In this document: piece after piece, positions 9,411 through 18,468 of the stretch
How the letters are laid out: each line of letters opens with the position of its first letter
Position numbering within the stretch: position 1 is the stretch's first letter
Assembly (NCBI RefSeq): GCF_016522065.1
Contig: NZ_JAEHFV010000004.1
Span: 186,001 to 250,000, forward strand
From: Flavobacterium agrisoli
GTDB lineage: Bacteria; Bacteroidota; Bacteroidia; Flavobacteriales; Flavobacteriaceae
Length of the DNA: 64,000 nt
Direction of reading: 5' to 3'
The notes under the pieces: model-generated
The model's input: the letters and a program-made list of their open reading frames with translations, nothing else
What the model was told of the DNA's origin: nothing
Database searches by the model: none
Translations under genes and position numbers: made by a program

Positions 9411-9441
9411 TTGGTGTTTCTTTCTAAATTAAATACATTCG
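9411..9441 (+). promoter_or_regulatory. Candidate promoter for LRR gene
   Basis: TTG (9411-9413), a 20-nt spacer and TACATTCG (9434-9441), one mismatch from TAnnTTTG. Confidence 0.35.
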
Positions 9442-9463
9442 AAATAACAAATACCACCTTTTT

Positions 9464-10321
9464 ATGAAAAAAATGGCAGCCCTTTTTTTGACCATTATTT
9501 CTTCTTTTTCTTCTTTCGCAGAAAGCATTTCAGATAAAGAAAAAGAAGCTCTTTTGAAATTATATCACGCTACAAATGGCGAAAAATGGACGCATAAATG
9601 GGATTTATCCCAATCGGTATCAAACTGGCACGGCATAACAGTGGAAGAAGGTAAAGTAGTAGCGGTTAATTTAGCCGAAAATAATTTATCGGGTGCTATT
9701 CCGAAAGAAATTGCCGACTTGGTTTATTTGGAAGTTTTAGATTTGCACCAAAACAATTTAAGAGGCGAGATTCCGCAAAGTATCGAGAATTTACAGCAAT
9801 TGCAGGTTTTGGATATTTCATATAATAAAATTTCAGGTCCTTTGCCCGAAGCGGTTTGTCATTTGCATCATTTAAAAGATTTATCTCTTTTTGTCAATCA
9901 TATTTCGGGGGCATTACCTGCTAATCTTGGACTTTTAGAAGAATTAGAAGTGCTCTCTTTGTTCGATAATGAAATAGAAGGCGAGTTGCCAGCCTCATTT
10001 TACACAATTAAGACTTTAAAAGTGGTCCTTCTTAATAGCAATAAACTTTCAGGAAAATTGCAACCTTCCATAAAAAACATGAGCGATCTTGAAAATTTGA
10101 GTTTGTTTGATAATAAAATGTCAGGGAGCATTCCGGCTGAACTCGAAAAAATGTCACATTTGAAAGAGATGAATTTATCCTATAATCGATTTAGTGGTAA
10201 AGTGTCTAAAAATTTGGTTGCCTTGGATGCGCTGAATATGACCATGTTGGATGAAAAAGGTGCGTTTATATTATTAGATGTAAACCTACCTCCACACGAT
10301 CTGTTTGTTTCTAAAAATTAA
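9464..10321 (+). CDS. Secreted leucine-rich-repeat protein, plant-type repeats
   Basis: 285 residues. A signal peptide (about residues 1-19, ending FSSFAES) is followed by a cap resembling the plant LRR N-terminal domain (ALLKLYHATNGEKWTH, then SNWHGITV). About seven 24-residue repeats of the form LxxLxxLxLxxNxLxGxIPxxL run from residue 65 to 255. The repeats keep the plant-specific xGxIP signature. No C-terminal type IX sorting domain, lipobox or catalytic domain is visible. It probably sits in the periplasm or outside the cell as a binding scaffold; the ligand is unknown. Confidence 0.8.
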   Translation: MKKMAALFLTIISSFSSFAESISDKEKEALLKLYHATNGEKWTHKWDLSQSVSNWHGITVEEGKVVAVNLAENNLSGAIPKEIADLVYLEVLDLHQNNLRGEIPQSIENLQQLQVLDISYNKISGPLPEAVCHLHHLKDLSLFVNHISGALPANLGLLEELEVLSLFDNEIEGELPASFYTIKTLKVVLLNSNKLSGKLQPSIKNMSDLENLSLFDNKMSGSIPAELEKMSHLKEMNLSYNRFSGKVSKNLVALDALNMTMLDEKGAFILLDVNLPPHDLFVSKN

Positions 10322-10396
10322 ACTTGTCTTTAATGTTAAAATATTACAGTTTGTTTATTTTGAAAGCTTATCAGTAAATTATTCTTATTTTAACGA

Positions 10397-10423
10397 TTGT
10401 ATAATTAGAATATCATATTTTTG
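10397..10423 (+). promoter_or_regulatory. Candidate promoter for the 101-residue protein
   Basis: TTG (10397-10399), a 16-nt spacer and an exact -7 box TATTTTTG (10416-10423). The spacer is one short of the usual range. It implies a leader of about 65 nt. Confidence 0.45.
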
Positions 10424-10496
10424 TAGTAAATTACTAGTAAGGACAACCACAGTAATTTTTATTTAGCAAACCTATGTTTAATTTAATTTTTGAGTT

Positions 10497-10802
10497 ATGA
10501 TCATTCATTATAAAGGAAGTCAATTTGGTCAATCTACTACATTTACATTAAAAATTATCGGAAATAATTTATCCAGATCAAGTTCCAATTATCAAGTGGA
10601 ATTGTATGTGGGAGATAAAAAATTACCAACTAAAACATCCGAAATTCATCAAAGTTTATCCAACTGTTTAAAAGAAATTTATCTTTTCAGAAAATACAAT
10701 GGTATTCAATTTGATGCTTCTTCCGAAACCATAGAACCTAAATTAGTGCCTTACGATTTGGTACTGTTTAACTTTCAAAAACATGCTTTGTTTAGAGCAT
10801 AA
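10497..10802 (+). CDS. Small cytoplasmic protein of unknown function
   Basis: 101 residues, no signal peptide or membrane segment, and not a family I recognise. The sequence alternates charged and hydrophobic residues (FTLKIIGNNLS, YQVELYVGDKKLP), suggesting a small beta-rich fold, with a helix around SLSNCLKEIYLFRKYNG. It has its own candidate promoter and a strong terminator, so it is a single-gene unit and is probably real rather than a chance frame. Confidence 0.65.
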   Translation: MIIHYKGSQFGQSTTFTLKIIGNNLSRSSSNYQVELYVGDKKLPTKTSEIHQSLSNCLKEIYLFRKYNGIQFDASSETIEPKLVPYDLVLFNFQKHALFRA

Positions 10803-10820
10803 ATTATAAAATTCCAAAGA

Positions 10821-10846
10821 GCCGTTCGTTTGAGCGGCTTTTTTTT
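10821..10846 (+). terminator. Rho-independent terminator
   Basis: A 7-bp GC-rich stem (10821-10827 with 10832-10838, one G-T wobble) with a GTTT loop is followed by eight T residues. Confidence 0.88.
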
Positions 10847-10920
10847 ATTCTTAAAAATGTTGTAATTTTAAAAGAGTTGTTTTTTTATAACAGTAATCAT
10901 TAAATCGTAACAAATATATT

Positions 10921-12288
10921 ATGGATATTACAACCAGTATAAATCCCGCTAACGGGAAAGAAATAGGACAATACAAACGAATTTCAGTCCAAGAGGCAAC
11001 TACTTTTATAAATCAAGCGCACGAATGTTTTTTGAATTGGAAACAAACTACGTTTCAAGAACGCGCTTTTTTATTAAACCAACTAGCGGAAGTTTTAGAA
11101 ACCGACTTGGAAAAATATGCTCAAATGGCGACGCAAGAAATGGGAAAAACCATCGGGCAGGCGCGAAAAGAAATTGAAAAATGCGCCTTAGTTTGTAGGT
11201 ATTATGCCGATAATGGCGCCCATTTATTACAAAATGAAAATGTAGCAACCGAAGCAAAAAAGAGTTACGTAACTTTTCAGCCAATGGGTGTAGTCTTGGC
11301 TATTATGCCGTGGAACTTTCCCTTTTATCAAGTCATTCGTTTTGCGGCGCCGGCACTTATGGCAGGGAACGTGGCCGTGCTTAAACACGCATCCAATGTT
11401 CAGGGCTGTGCTTTTTTAATTCAAGAAGCTTTTGAAAAAGCGGGTTTTCCCAAAGCTACTTTTACGAATTTGAATGTAGATTCAAGTGCTATTGAAACTT
11501 TAATTGAGCAGGATAAAATTGTAGCCGTTACGCTTACCGGAAGCGAAAAAGCAGGTCGTTCTGTAGCTTCTGTTGCAGGAAAAAATTTAAAGAAGGCAGT
11601 TTTAGAATTGGGTGGAAGTGATGCCTATGTCATTTTAGGCGATGCTGATTTGGAAAAAGCAACTGATTTAGCTGTTTTTGGTCGATTGCAAAATAACGGA
11701 CAAACCTGCATTGCCGCCAAACGTTTTGTGGTGGTCGAGCCGATTTATAATGATTTTATAGCTATGTTAACTCAGAAAATGGCAGCAGCCAAAATGGGTA
11801 ATCCTTTAGAGGAAACCACTTTTTATGGTCCGTTAGCCCGAATTGATTTACGCGATGAACTACATGATCAAGTTGAAAAATCAGTTAAAGAAGGTGCTCG
11901 ATTGCTTTTAGGAGGGGTGATTCCTCAACAAGATGGTGCTTACTATCCCGCTACTATTTTAGCCGATGTGAACCCCGGAATGGTTGCTTTTGATCAGGAA
12001 CTTTTTGGTCCTGTGGCAGCAATTTGTAAAGCCGAAAACGAAAAACACGCAATAGAACTTGCCAATAAAAGTGAGTTTGGTTTGGGCTCGGGTGTGTTCA
12101 CTTCCGATGTTGCAAAAGGAGAACAATTGGCTTTGCAATTGGAAGCCGGAAGTAGTTTTGTAAATAAATTAGTGGTTTCAGACCCTAGATTGCCTTTCGG
12201 AGGAATAAAAAATAGTGGTTTCGGAAGGGAATTGTCTGGTTATGGAATCAAAGAATTTGTGAATATTAAAACCATTTGGGTGGAGTAG
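10921..12288 (+). CDS. NAD(P)-dependent aldehyde dehydrogenase, succinate-semialdehyde type
   Basis: 455 residues, the length of short succinate-semialdehyde dehydrogenases (Sad/GabD type). Key features are MPWNFPFYQ with the oxyanion Asn at 132, the LELGGSD motif with catalytic Glu229, and NNGQTCIAAKR with the nucleophile Cys263. PFGGIKNSGFGRELSGYG near the C-terminus is typical of this subgroup. It is a soluble enzyme that oxidises an aldehyde to an acid, most likely succinate semialdehyde to succinate. No gabT or other GABA gene is next to it, so the substrate assignment rests on similarity alone. Confidence 0.85.
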   Translation: MDITTSINPANGKEIGQYKRISVQEATTFINQAHECFLNWKQTTFQERAFLLNQLAEVLETDLEKYAQMATQEMGKTIGQARKEIEKCALVCRYYADNGAHLLQNENVATEAKKSYVTFQPMGVVLAIMPWNFPFYQVIRFAAPALMAGNVAVLKHASNVQGCAFLIQEAFEKAGFPKATFTNLNVDSSAIETLIEQDKIVAVTLTGSEKAGRSVASVAGKNLKKAVLELGGSDAYVILGDADLEKATDLAVFGRLQNNGQTCIAAKRFVVVEPIYNDFIAMLTQKMAAAKMGNPLEETTFYGPLARIDLRDELHDQVEKSVKEGARLLLGGVIPQQDGAYYPATILADVNPGMVAFDQELFGPVAAICKAENEKHAIELANKSEFGLGSGVFTSDVAKGEQLALQLEAGSSFVNKLVVSDPRLPFGGIKNSGFGRELSGYGIKEFVNIKTIWVE

Positions 12289-12294
12289 GTTTTT

Positions 12295-12325
12295 AAAAAA
12301 AGCTTCAGATTTCTCTGAAGCTTTT
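12295..12325. terminator. Bidirectional terminator between aldehyde dehydrogenase and tRNA genes
   Basis: A perfect 9-bp stem (12301-12309 with 12314-12322, loop TTTC) is flanked by six A on the left and T residues on the right. It can end the dehydrogenase transcript on the plus strand and the tRNA transcript on the minus strand. Confidence 0.85.
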
Positions 12326-12329
12326 CTAG

Positions 12330-12402
12330 TAGCGGGAACTGGACTCGAACCAGTGACCTTCGGGTTATGAGCCCGACGAGCTGCCTACTGCTCTATCCCG
12401 CG
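12330..12402 (-). tRNA. Initiator tRNA-fMet(CAT), downstream copy
   Basis: 73 nt on the minus strand, with a complete cloverleaf and anticodon CAT. Initiator features are the C1-U72 mismatch at the end of the acceptor stem and three consecutive G-C pairs next to the anticodon loop (GGG before, CCC after). D stem GAGC/GCTC; T loop TTCGAGT. The 3' CCA is not encoded. The T-stem pair 51:63 is T-A, unlike the neighbouring copy. Confidence 0.95.
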
Positions 12403-12436
12403 ATGTGCGTTTTGTAATCTCAATAAGGCTACTTAG

Positions 12437-12509
12437 TAGCGGGAACAGGACTCGAACCTGTGACCTTCGGGTTATGAGCCCGACGAGCTGCCTACTGCTC
12501 TATCCCGCG
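12437..12509 (-). tRNA. Initiator tRNA-fMet(CAT), upstream copy
   Basis: 73 nt on the minus strand, identical to the copy 34 nt downstream except that T-stem pair 51:63 is A-T instead of T-A. It has the same C1-U72 mismatch, G-C-rich anticodon stem and CAT anticodon, and no encoded CCA. It is the promoter-proximal copy of what looks like one two-tRNA transcript. Confidence 0.95.
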
Positions 12510-12521
12510 ATGTTTCGGGTG

Positions 12522-12551
12522 CAAAGATACGTCGAATTTAGAGAAAAACAA
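12522..12551 (-). promoter_or_regulatory. Promoter of the initiator tRNA pair
   Basis: On the minus strand: TTG (12551-12549), a 19-nt spacer and TATCTTTG (12529-12522), an exact fit to TTG-N17-23-TAnnTTTG. Transcription would start about 6 nt before the first tRNA. Confidence 0.7.
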
Positions 12552-12598
12552 GGAAAACTTTAAAAAATGTTTTATTTCCTGTATTGAGTTGATATAAT

Positions 12599-12606
12599 TA
12601 CCTTTG
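12599..12606 (+). promoter_or_regulatory. Candidate -7 box TACCTTTG upstream of era
   Basis: An exact TAnnTTTG 19 nt before the era ATG. No TTG lies at normal spacing. Confidence 0.4.
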
Positions 12607-12625
12607 TAAAATAAATTATATTCAA

Positions 12626-13507
12626 ATGGCACACAAAGCAGGTTTTGTAAATATTATCGGAAATCCAAACGTAGGAAAATCGACTTTAATGAACGCTTTC
12701 GTTGGAGAACGATTGTCAATTATCACTTCTAAAGCACAAACTACTCGACACCGTATTTTAGGAATTGTAAACGGAGAGGATTTTCAATTGGTATTGTCAG
12801 ATACTCCCGGGATTATTAAACCAGCTTATGAGATGCAAGAATCCATGATGGGTTTTGTAAAATCGGCTTTTGAAGATGCTGATGTTTTGATTTATATGGT
12901 TGAAATTGGAGAGCAAGATTTAAAAGATGAGGATTTTTTCAAGAAAATAATTCACGCCAAAATCCCAGTTCTACTTTTATTGAATAAAATTGATAATTCC
13001 AATCAAGCTCAACTTGAAGAACAAGTAGCGTTTTGGACGGCCAAAGTTCCTAATGCGGAAATCTTTCCTATTTCGGCTTTACAAAATTTTAATGTTCCTG
13101 AAGTTTTTCAACGTATATTAGAATTGTTGCCTGAATCGCCCGCGTATTATCCGAAAGACCAACTTACCGACAAGCCAGAGCGTTTTTTTGTGAACGAAAC
13201 AATTAGAGAAAAAATCCTCTTAAATTATAGCAAAGAAATTCCGTATGCGGTAGAAATTGTCACCGAAGAATTTGTAGAAACCGATGATATTATCCGAATT
13301 CGATCGTTGATTATGGTAGAACGCGATACTCAAAAAGGAATTATTATTGGGCATAAAGGTGCTGCTTTGAAGAAAGTAGGAATGGAAGCCCGAGCCGATT
13401 TAGAAAAATTCTTTGGAAAACAAATTCATATTGAGATGTATGTAAAAGTCAATAAAAATTGGAGAAGCAACGCAAATATGCTAAAGCGTTTTGGGTATAA
13501 TCAATAA
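12626..13507 (+). CDS. era: GTPase Era
   Basis: 293 residues, the usual Era length. G domain: G1 GNPNVGKS (12-19), G3 DTPG (59-62), G4 NKID (120-123). The C-terminal part carries the KH RNA-binding domain with the GHKG loop (RDTQKGIIIGHKGAALKKVG). Era binds the 3' end of 16S rRNA and is needed for 30S subunit maturation; it acts in the cytoplasm and at the membrane face. The second ribosomal GTPase der lies 0.8 kb downstream, but the opposing gene between them and der's own promoter suggest separate transcription. Confidence 0.96.
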   Translation: MAHKAGFVNIIGNPNVGKSTLMNAFVGERLSIITSKAQTTRHRILGIVNGEDFQLVLSDTPGIIKPAYEMQESMMGFVKSAFEDADVLIYMVEIGEQDLKDEDFFKKIIHAKIPVLLLLNKIDNSNQAQLEEQVAFWTAKVPNAEIFPISALQNFNVPEVFQRILELLPESPAYYPKDQLTDKPERFFVNETIREKILLNYSKEIPYAVEIVTEEFVETDDIIRIRSLIMVERDTQKGIIIGHKGAALKKVGMEARADLEKFFGKQIHIEMYVKVNKNWRSNANMLKRFGYNQ

Positions 13508-13636
13508 TTTTAGTGAAAAATATTCCTCAGTGTTATTCTTATGGAAGAGCAATTTCATAAACTAACTAACTAATTTGATTTCCTTTCTTTGAAATAACAA
13601 GAATTAAATAAACCATTTAGATTTTGGTTCGAATAA

Positions 13637-14134
13637 TTAAGTAGCTATTATTTTGTTGAATAATTTTTCTAATTCCTGCATTTGGTCATTCCCTTTATAT
13701 CTGATTTTACGAGCAATAAAATACAGCATAAACCACGAGATAACCAGTAAACTCAAAATTGTATAATCGGTGGTGATAGCATTTTTTAGAGTGTAATGAG
13801 TATATAGAATTCCACAAAAAATAAGGAAGACACCCGCTATTATAAAATGCAGAAACATAAAAAATGTCCATAAAGTGGGGTCTGGTCCAAATAATCCTCG
13901 TATATGAGTTTCGTTTTCGTTACTTTTTTCTAATTCCAAATGCAAATGCGGAGAGTAGTATTTTTTTCTTTCTCCATTGATAAAAATCCAAACATGGTTA
14001 TCACTTATTTTTAGGCTATAGTTTGGATTTTTTTGTTGTTTGAAATCTATAAATTTTTGAATAACAACATCCGTATTTTGAGATACATCTTTGTAAAAAC
14101 GCAACAAAAGACGAACTTCGTTATCGACTTCCAT
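13637..14134 (-). CDS. Small membrane protein of unknown function between era and der
   Basis: 165 residues. The first 95 residues are hydrophilic, with beta-like segments (YSLKISDNHVWIFINGERKK). Two transmembrane helices follow (about 97-118 and 128-148) and a short charged tail ends in a coiled helix. I do not recognise the family. It is transcribed against its neighbours and ends 130 nt from the era stop. The position between two ribosome GTPases may be chance. Confidence 0.7.
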   Translation of the reverse strand: MEVDNEVRLLLRFYKDVSQNTDVVIQKFIDFKQQKNPNYSLKISDNHVWIFINGERKKYYSPHLHLELEKSNENETHIRGLFGPDPTLWTFFMFLHFIIAGVFLIFCGILYTHYTLKNAITTDYTILSLLVISWFMLYFIARKIRYKGNDQMQELEKLFNKIIAT

Positions 14135-14187
14135 AAGAGGGTTGATTTAGAGTTAACTAACTTTAAATTGCGAATATATCAAAAAAA

Positions 14188-14218
14188 TTGATAATCCTGC
14201 TTTTATGCACTACCTTTG
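14188..14218 (+). promoter_or_regulatory. Promoter of der
   Basis: TTG (14188-14190), a 20-nt spacer and TACCTTTG (14211-14218), an exact fit to the flavobacterial consensus, 53 nt before the ATG. Confidence 0.65.
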
Positions 14219-14271
14219 TAGGCCGAAACTACTGAGTAGTTAGCGGATTAATAAAAATCTGAATAGAGATT

Positions 14272-15582
14272 ATGAATAATATTGTTGCGATAGTAGGAAG
14301 ACCTAATGTAGGGAAATCGACCCTGTTTAATAGGCTGATACAAAGAAGAGAAGCTATTGTAGATTCAGTATCTGGGGTGACCCGCGATAGAAACTATGGT
14401 AAAAGCGAGTGGAACGGAAAGGAGTTTTCTGTTATTGATACCGGTGGATATGTTCGAGGAAGTGATGACGTATTTGAAGGTGAAATCCGTAAACAAGTAG
14501 AATTGGCAATTGACGAGGCTGATGTAATTGTTTTTGTGGTAGATGTAGAGGAAGGTATTACGCCGATGGATGAAACGGTGGCTAAATTGTTACGTAAAGT
14601 GACCAAACCGGTTTTATTAGCGGTGAATAAGATCGATAACGCCATGCGCGAAAAAGATGCCGTAGAGTTTTACAATTTAGGATTAGGCGATTATTATACT
14701 TTTGCTAGTATTTCTGGTAGCGGAACAGGGGATTTATTGGATGCTTTAGTGGAAGCTTTCCCTGTAAAACCGGAGCCTGTGAAAGAAGAGGTTGTTTTGC
14801 CTCGTTTTGCAGTTGTAGGAAGACCCAATGCTGGAAAATCGAGTTTTATTAATGCGTTAATTGGTAAAGATCGGTTTATGGTTACCGATATTGCGGGAAC
14901 AACTCGTGATGCAATTGATACCAAATTTGATCGTTTTGGGTTTGAATTTAACTTAGTAGATACTGCCGGAATTAGACGTAAGGCGAAGGTTAAAGAAGAC
15001 CTTGAATTTTACTCGGTGATGCGTTCGGTAAGAGCAATTGAGCATGCCGATATTTGTATTTTAGTGATTGATGCTACTCGTGGTTTCGAAAGTCAGGATC
15101 AAAATATTTTTTGGTTAGCCGTTAAAAATCGTAAAGGAGTGGTTATTTTGGTTAACAAATGGGATTTAGTCGAAAAAGATACGATGTCATCTCGCGATTA
15201 TGCTGAGAAAATTAAAAAAGAATTATTGCCTTTTACCGATGTGCCTATCCTTTTTGTGTCGGCCTTAACCAAACAACGTTTGTTAAAAGCGCTTGAAACT
15301 TCGGTACAAGTTTTTGAGAGTCGTCAACAACGTATATCGACATCAAAGTTTAACGAACACATGTTAAAAGTGATTGAAGCATATCCTCCGCCAGCAACTA
15401 AGGGAAAATATGTTAAGATTAAATATTGCATGCAATTACCAACTCCAACACCTCAGTTTGTGTTTTTTGCTAATCTGCCACAATATGTAAAAGAGCCTTA
15501 TAAACGTTACCTTGAAAATAAAATCAGAGAAAATTGGGATTTTTCAGGAGTTCCTATTGATATTTATATTAGGGAAAAATAA
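14272..15582 (+). CDS. der: Ribosome-assembly GTPase Der (EngA)
   Basis: 436 residues with the tandem GTPase layout unique to Der. Domain 1 has GRPNVGKST (about 9-17), DTGG and NKID. Domain 2 has GRPNAGKSS (about 184), DTAG and NKWD. The last 90 residues form the KH-like domain ([17 protein letters not shown]). Der acts in late assembly of the 50S subunit. It has its own promoter and a bidirectional terminator. Confidence 0.97.
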   Translation: MNNIVAIVGRPNVGKSTLFNRLIQRREAIVDSVSGVTRDRNYGKSEWNGKEFSVIDTGGYVRGSDDVFEGEIRKQVELAIDEADVIVFVVDVEEGITPMDETVAKLLRKVTKPVLLAVNKIDNAMREKDAVEFYNLGLGDYYTFASISGSGTGDLLDALVEAFPVKPEPVKEEVVLPRFAVVGRPNAGKSSFINALIGKDRFMVTDIAGTTRDAIDTKFDRFGFEFNLVDTAGIRRKAKVKEDLEFYSVMRSVRAIEHADICILVIDATRGFESQDQNIFWLAVKNRKGVVILVNKWDLVEKDTMSSRDYAEKIKKELLPFTDVPILFVSALTKQRLLKALETSVQVFESRQQRISTSKFNEHMLKVIEAYPPPATKGKYVKIKYCMQLPTPTPQFVFFANLPQYVKEPYKRYLENKIRENWDFSGVPIDIYIREK

Positions 15583-15595
15583 GAAGCATAAAAAA

Positions 15596-15620
15596 ACCAC
15601 TCTACTTGAGTGGTTTTTTT
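15596..15620. terminator. Bidirectional terminator between der and the TonB receptor gene
   Basis: A 7-bp stem ACCACTC/GAGTGGT (15596-15602 with 15608-15614) has a run of A before it and a run of T after it. It serves der on the plus strand and the receptor gene on the minus strand. Confidence 0.88.
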
Positions 15621-15631
15621 ATTAGATATAG

Positions 15632-18175
15632 TTACAAAGCGTATTTTAAGGTTATACCATAGGTTCTTTGATCGCCTAAAACCCCTGCATATTGTCCGGA
15701 ATTTCCACCTGCAGGTAATAATTGTTCGTAGTAATCTTTATCGAATAAATTTCTTCCCCAAAATTGAAATGATAATCCTTGAGTAGTTCTAAACCCGATT
15801 CGGGCATTAAAAATGGCATATCCATCCACAATTAAATATTTTGAAGCCGAAGCACTTGAGGAGAATTCGGATCTTGCGAAAGAATCGGCAGCGAAATAAA
15901 ATTTACCCAAGTTCCCGAAGAATTTTCCACTTTGAGAAAAGTCAACTCCCAATGAACCCGACCATTTTGAAACGCCTGGTAAATCAGTTCCCGAAACATC
16001 TTTAAAAGCTACTGGAGCACCGGTTTCTTCTAATGGTAATGGAGCATTTTTAAAATCGACATAAATTCCTTCTGTGTAAGACAAGGCTCCGTTTAGAGTA
16101 ATATGTTGGTTCACAATGAAATTCGCATCTACTTCAGCTCCACGAACACGCACTTTTTCGGCATTAGCCAAGTACCCTCGGTTAACACCTAATTCGGCAG
16201 CTTGTACTTGAGTTTGGTAATTTTTTATCTCCGTATTGAAAACGGTTAAATTTAAAATGGAATTTTTAAACGGTGAGGTTTTTACCCCTACTTCATAATG
16301 GTTTACTTCTTCGGGTTTAATTACAGCCAATTCTAAGATAGGTTTTCCTGCCAAGGTTGGTAATCCTGCCACATTTACTCCCACTGGTTTATATCCTTTT
16401 GAATAGGTTGCGTAGGCATTTATTTTATCTGAAAATTGGTACGTTGCAGTAATGTTTCCTGAATAATCGGTGTCATCAACCGCTGTATTGAAGGCTTGGT
16501 CCGAGTAAACCGATTTTTGCAATGCGATTAAAGCAGGATCATTGGTTTGTAATCCACCATAGGTTTTACGATTGTAGTCGGCTTCTTTTTTATCAAAATT
16601 ATATCGAATTCCGGGTAAAAGATGAAAACGTTCGGTGATACTCCAGTCCAATTGCCCAAATATGGCAGCACTCGAAGAACGGATTTTTGAATTGGTTTTG
16701 ATTCCATATCCTTCAAATAATCCCGGAGTTGCCCAAAGCGGACTTGTAGTGCTTTGAGAAAAACGCCATTGTGCATTTCCTGATTCTTCGGTACCGTTTG
16801 TTTTAACAGTTTGGTCTATAAAAAATGCGCCGACAACAGCATTTAATCGAGATGAAATTTGACCTGAATAACGCAATTCTTGTGTAATTTGAGTTTGTCT
16901 TGATGGGTTTTGTGATTTAGCTAAAACTTGTAAGCCAGTAAAATCCCTGTCGTTTGATGGATCCCAATTCCAGAAACGCCAAGCAGTAGTAGAAGTAAGT
17001 GTTCCATTTCCTATTTTGGTATCAATATTTAACGAAAAGCCGCCTAAATCTTGACCTGAGCGCCAAGGCGTGTCGTGATCAATTTTACGGTCAAAGGCAT
17101 TTAAACTTGGTAGTTGGTAATTTAAATCGGCAATAATTTGATTAAACTGACGGTAATCTGCTCTTTGTGTAGGAGCTATTCCGGCAATTACTTGTGCATA
17201 ACCATCTGGACGTTGAGTAGTTAAATCGGCAGCAAAAGTAATATTGGTATTTTCCGACGGCGTATAGAGTAGCTGACCTCTAAATCCCTGATTGTTTAAA
17301 GTATTGGTTGGTTTTCCGGTTACTACATTGTCAATTAATCCATCGCGTTGCGTGCCCGAAAATGAAATTCGTCCAGCTAATTTTTTGCTTAAAGGTCCTG
17401 TAATAGAAGCTTTGGCTTGTAAAAAGTTAAAATTTCCGTAGCTTAATTCAAAATCTGCTTTGGTAGTAAAACTTGGCTTTTTAGAAGTAATATTAAATGC
17501 TCCTGCAGTAGTGTTTTTTCCAAATAAAGAACCTTGGGGGCCGCGTAATACTTCAATTTGTTCTACATCTAGAAAGTCTAATGTTGTTGCAGCAGGGCGT
17601 GCATAATAAACACCATCGACATAAAAACCAACACCAGGATCAATTCCGTCGTTAGTCAAGCCAAAAGGAGAGCCCATGCTACGAATGTTAATTCCGGTAT
17701 TTCTTGGATTAGAAGAATACAATTGTACTGCAGGAACCAATTCTTTAATTCTATTTACATTGAATGCTCCGGCTTCTTCGGCTTGTTTACCGGTGACTAC
17801 GGATACAGCAATCGGAATTTCTTGTACTTTTTCAACTCGCCTTCTAGAGGATACCACAACTTCAATTAATTGGTTTTCTTCATTAAGAATAATGTGTAAT
17901 GGACTTTCATTTAGACTGTTTATTTCGATTTGTTGTGTGGTATAACCAACATACTGAACTAACAATGTTAACGGAAATTTGTTTTTGGAATCTATTTCGA
18001 AGTTTCCGTTACTATCCGTACTTGTGGCGTTTGTTGTTCCTTTAATGACTACGTTTGCTGCTTCCAAAGCTTGGTTGTGTTTATCTGTGACGGTACCTTT
18101 AATGCTTTGTGCATTAGAACGTATGCTTATTAAGAGTAGCAAATTAATCAAGGAAATTTTATATAGTAGTTTCAT
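15632..18175 (-). CDS. TonB-dependent outer-membrane receptor with carboxypeptidase-like N-domain
   Basis: 847 residues. A signal peptide (to about SNAQS, residue 24) is followed by a CarboxypepD_reg-like beta domain (SIKGTVTDKHNQALEAANVVIKG, about 25-105). The plug follows from about 115 (IPIAVSVVTGKQAEEAGAFNV; VEQIEVLRGPQGSLFGKNTTAGAFNI), then a 22-strand barrel ending in YGITLKYAL with a C-terminal hydrophobic pattern. It takes up a scarce ligand across the outer membrane using TonB energy. No SusD gene is next to it. The plug resembles siderophore/vitamin-type receptors more than SusC. An Rrf2 regulator gene lies just upstream, which hints at control by sulfur or iron-sulfur status, but the ligand is unknown. 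Confidence 0.9.
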   Translation of the reverse strand: MKLLYKISLINLLLLISIRSNAQSIKGTVTDKHNQALEAANVVIKGTTNATSTDSNGNFEIDSKNKFPLTLLVQYVGYTTQQIEINSLNESPLHIILNEENQLIEVVVSSRRRVEKVQEIPIAVSVVTGKQAEEAGAFNVNRIKELVPAVQLYSSNPRNTGINIRSMGSPFGLTNDGIDPGVGFYVDGVYYARPAATTLDFLDVEQIEVLRGPQGSLFGKNTTAGAFNITSKKPSFTTKADFELSYGNFNFLQAKASITGPLSKKLAGRISFSGTQRDGLIDNVVTGKPTNTLNNQGFRGQLLYTPSENTNITFAADLTTQRPDGYAQVIAGIAPTQRADYRQFNQIIADLNYQLPSLNAFDRKIDHDTPWRSGQDLGGFSLNIDTKIGNGTLTSTTAWRFWNWDPSNDRDFTGLQVLAKSQNPSRQTQITQELRYSGQISSRLNAVVGAFFIDQTVKTNGTEESGNAQWRFSQSTTSPLWATPGLFEGYGIKTNSKIRSSSAAIFGQLDWSITERFHLLPGIRYNFDKKEADYNRKTYGGLQTNDPALIALQKSVYSDQAFNTAVDDTDYSGNITATYQFSDKINAYATYSKGYKPVGVNVAGLPTLAGKPILELAVIKPEEVNHYEVGVKTSPFKNSILNLTVFNTEIKNYQTQVQAAELGVNRGYLANAEKVRVRGAEVDANFIVNQHITLNGALSYTEGIYVDFKNAPLPLEETGAPVAFKDVSGTDLPGVSKWSGSLGVDFSQSGKFFGNLGKFYFAADSFARSEFSSSASASKYLIVDGYAIFNARIGFRTTQGLSFQFWGRNLFDKDYYEQLLPAGGNSGQYAGVLGDQRTYGITLKYAL

Positions 18176-18468
18176 TTTTTATATTAATTATATGTGATTA
18201 GTAGAGTTTTAAATTAAATTTTTTTGATTTACATCATACACATACAAAGCTCTATCCTGTTAGAAGATTTGACTTTAATTTGAAAAGTTTTTTTGTTCGT
18301 AATGGTCAACATGATTTTTGTTATTAAATTATTTTCGACAAATATATATAAATTCTATAATATTAGTAGGGTATTGAAATATATTTTTTTAATAAAATAG
18401 AAAATAGTAATCAATAATAAATTAAATTGTTGATATTTAGGTGTTTATTTATTTTTTTAGAAGTGAAT

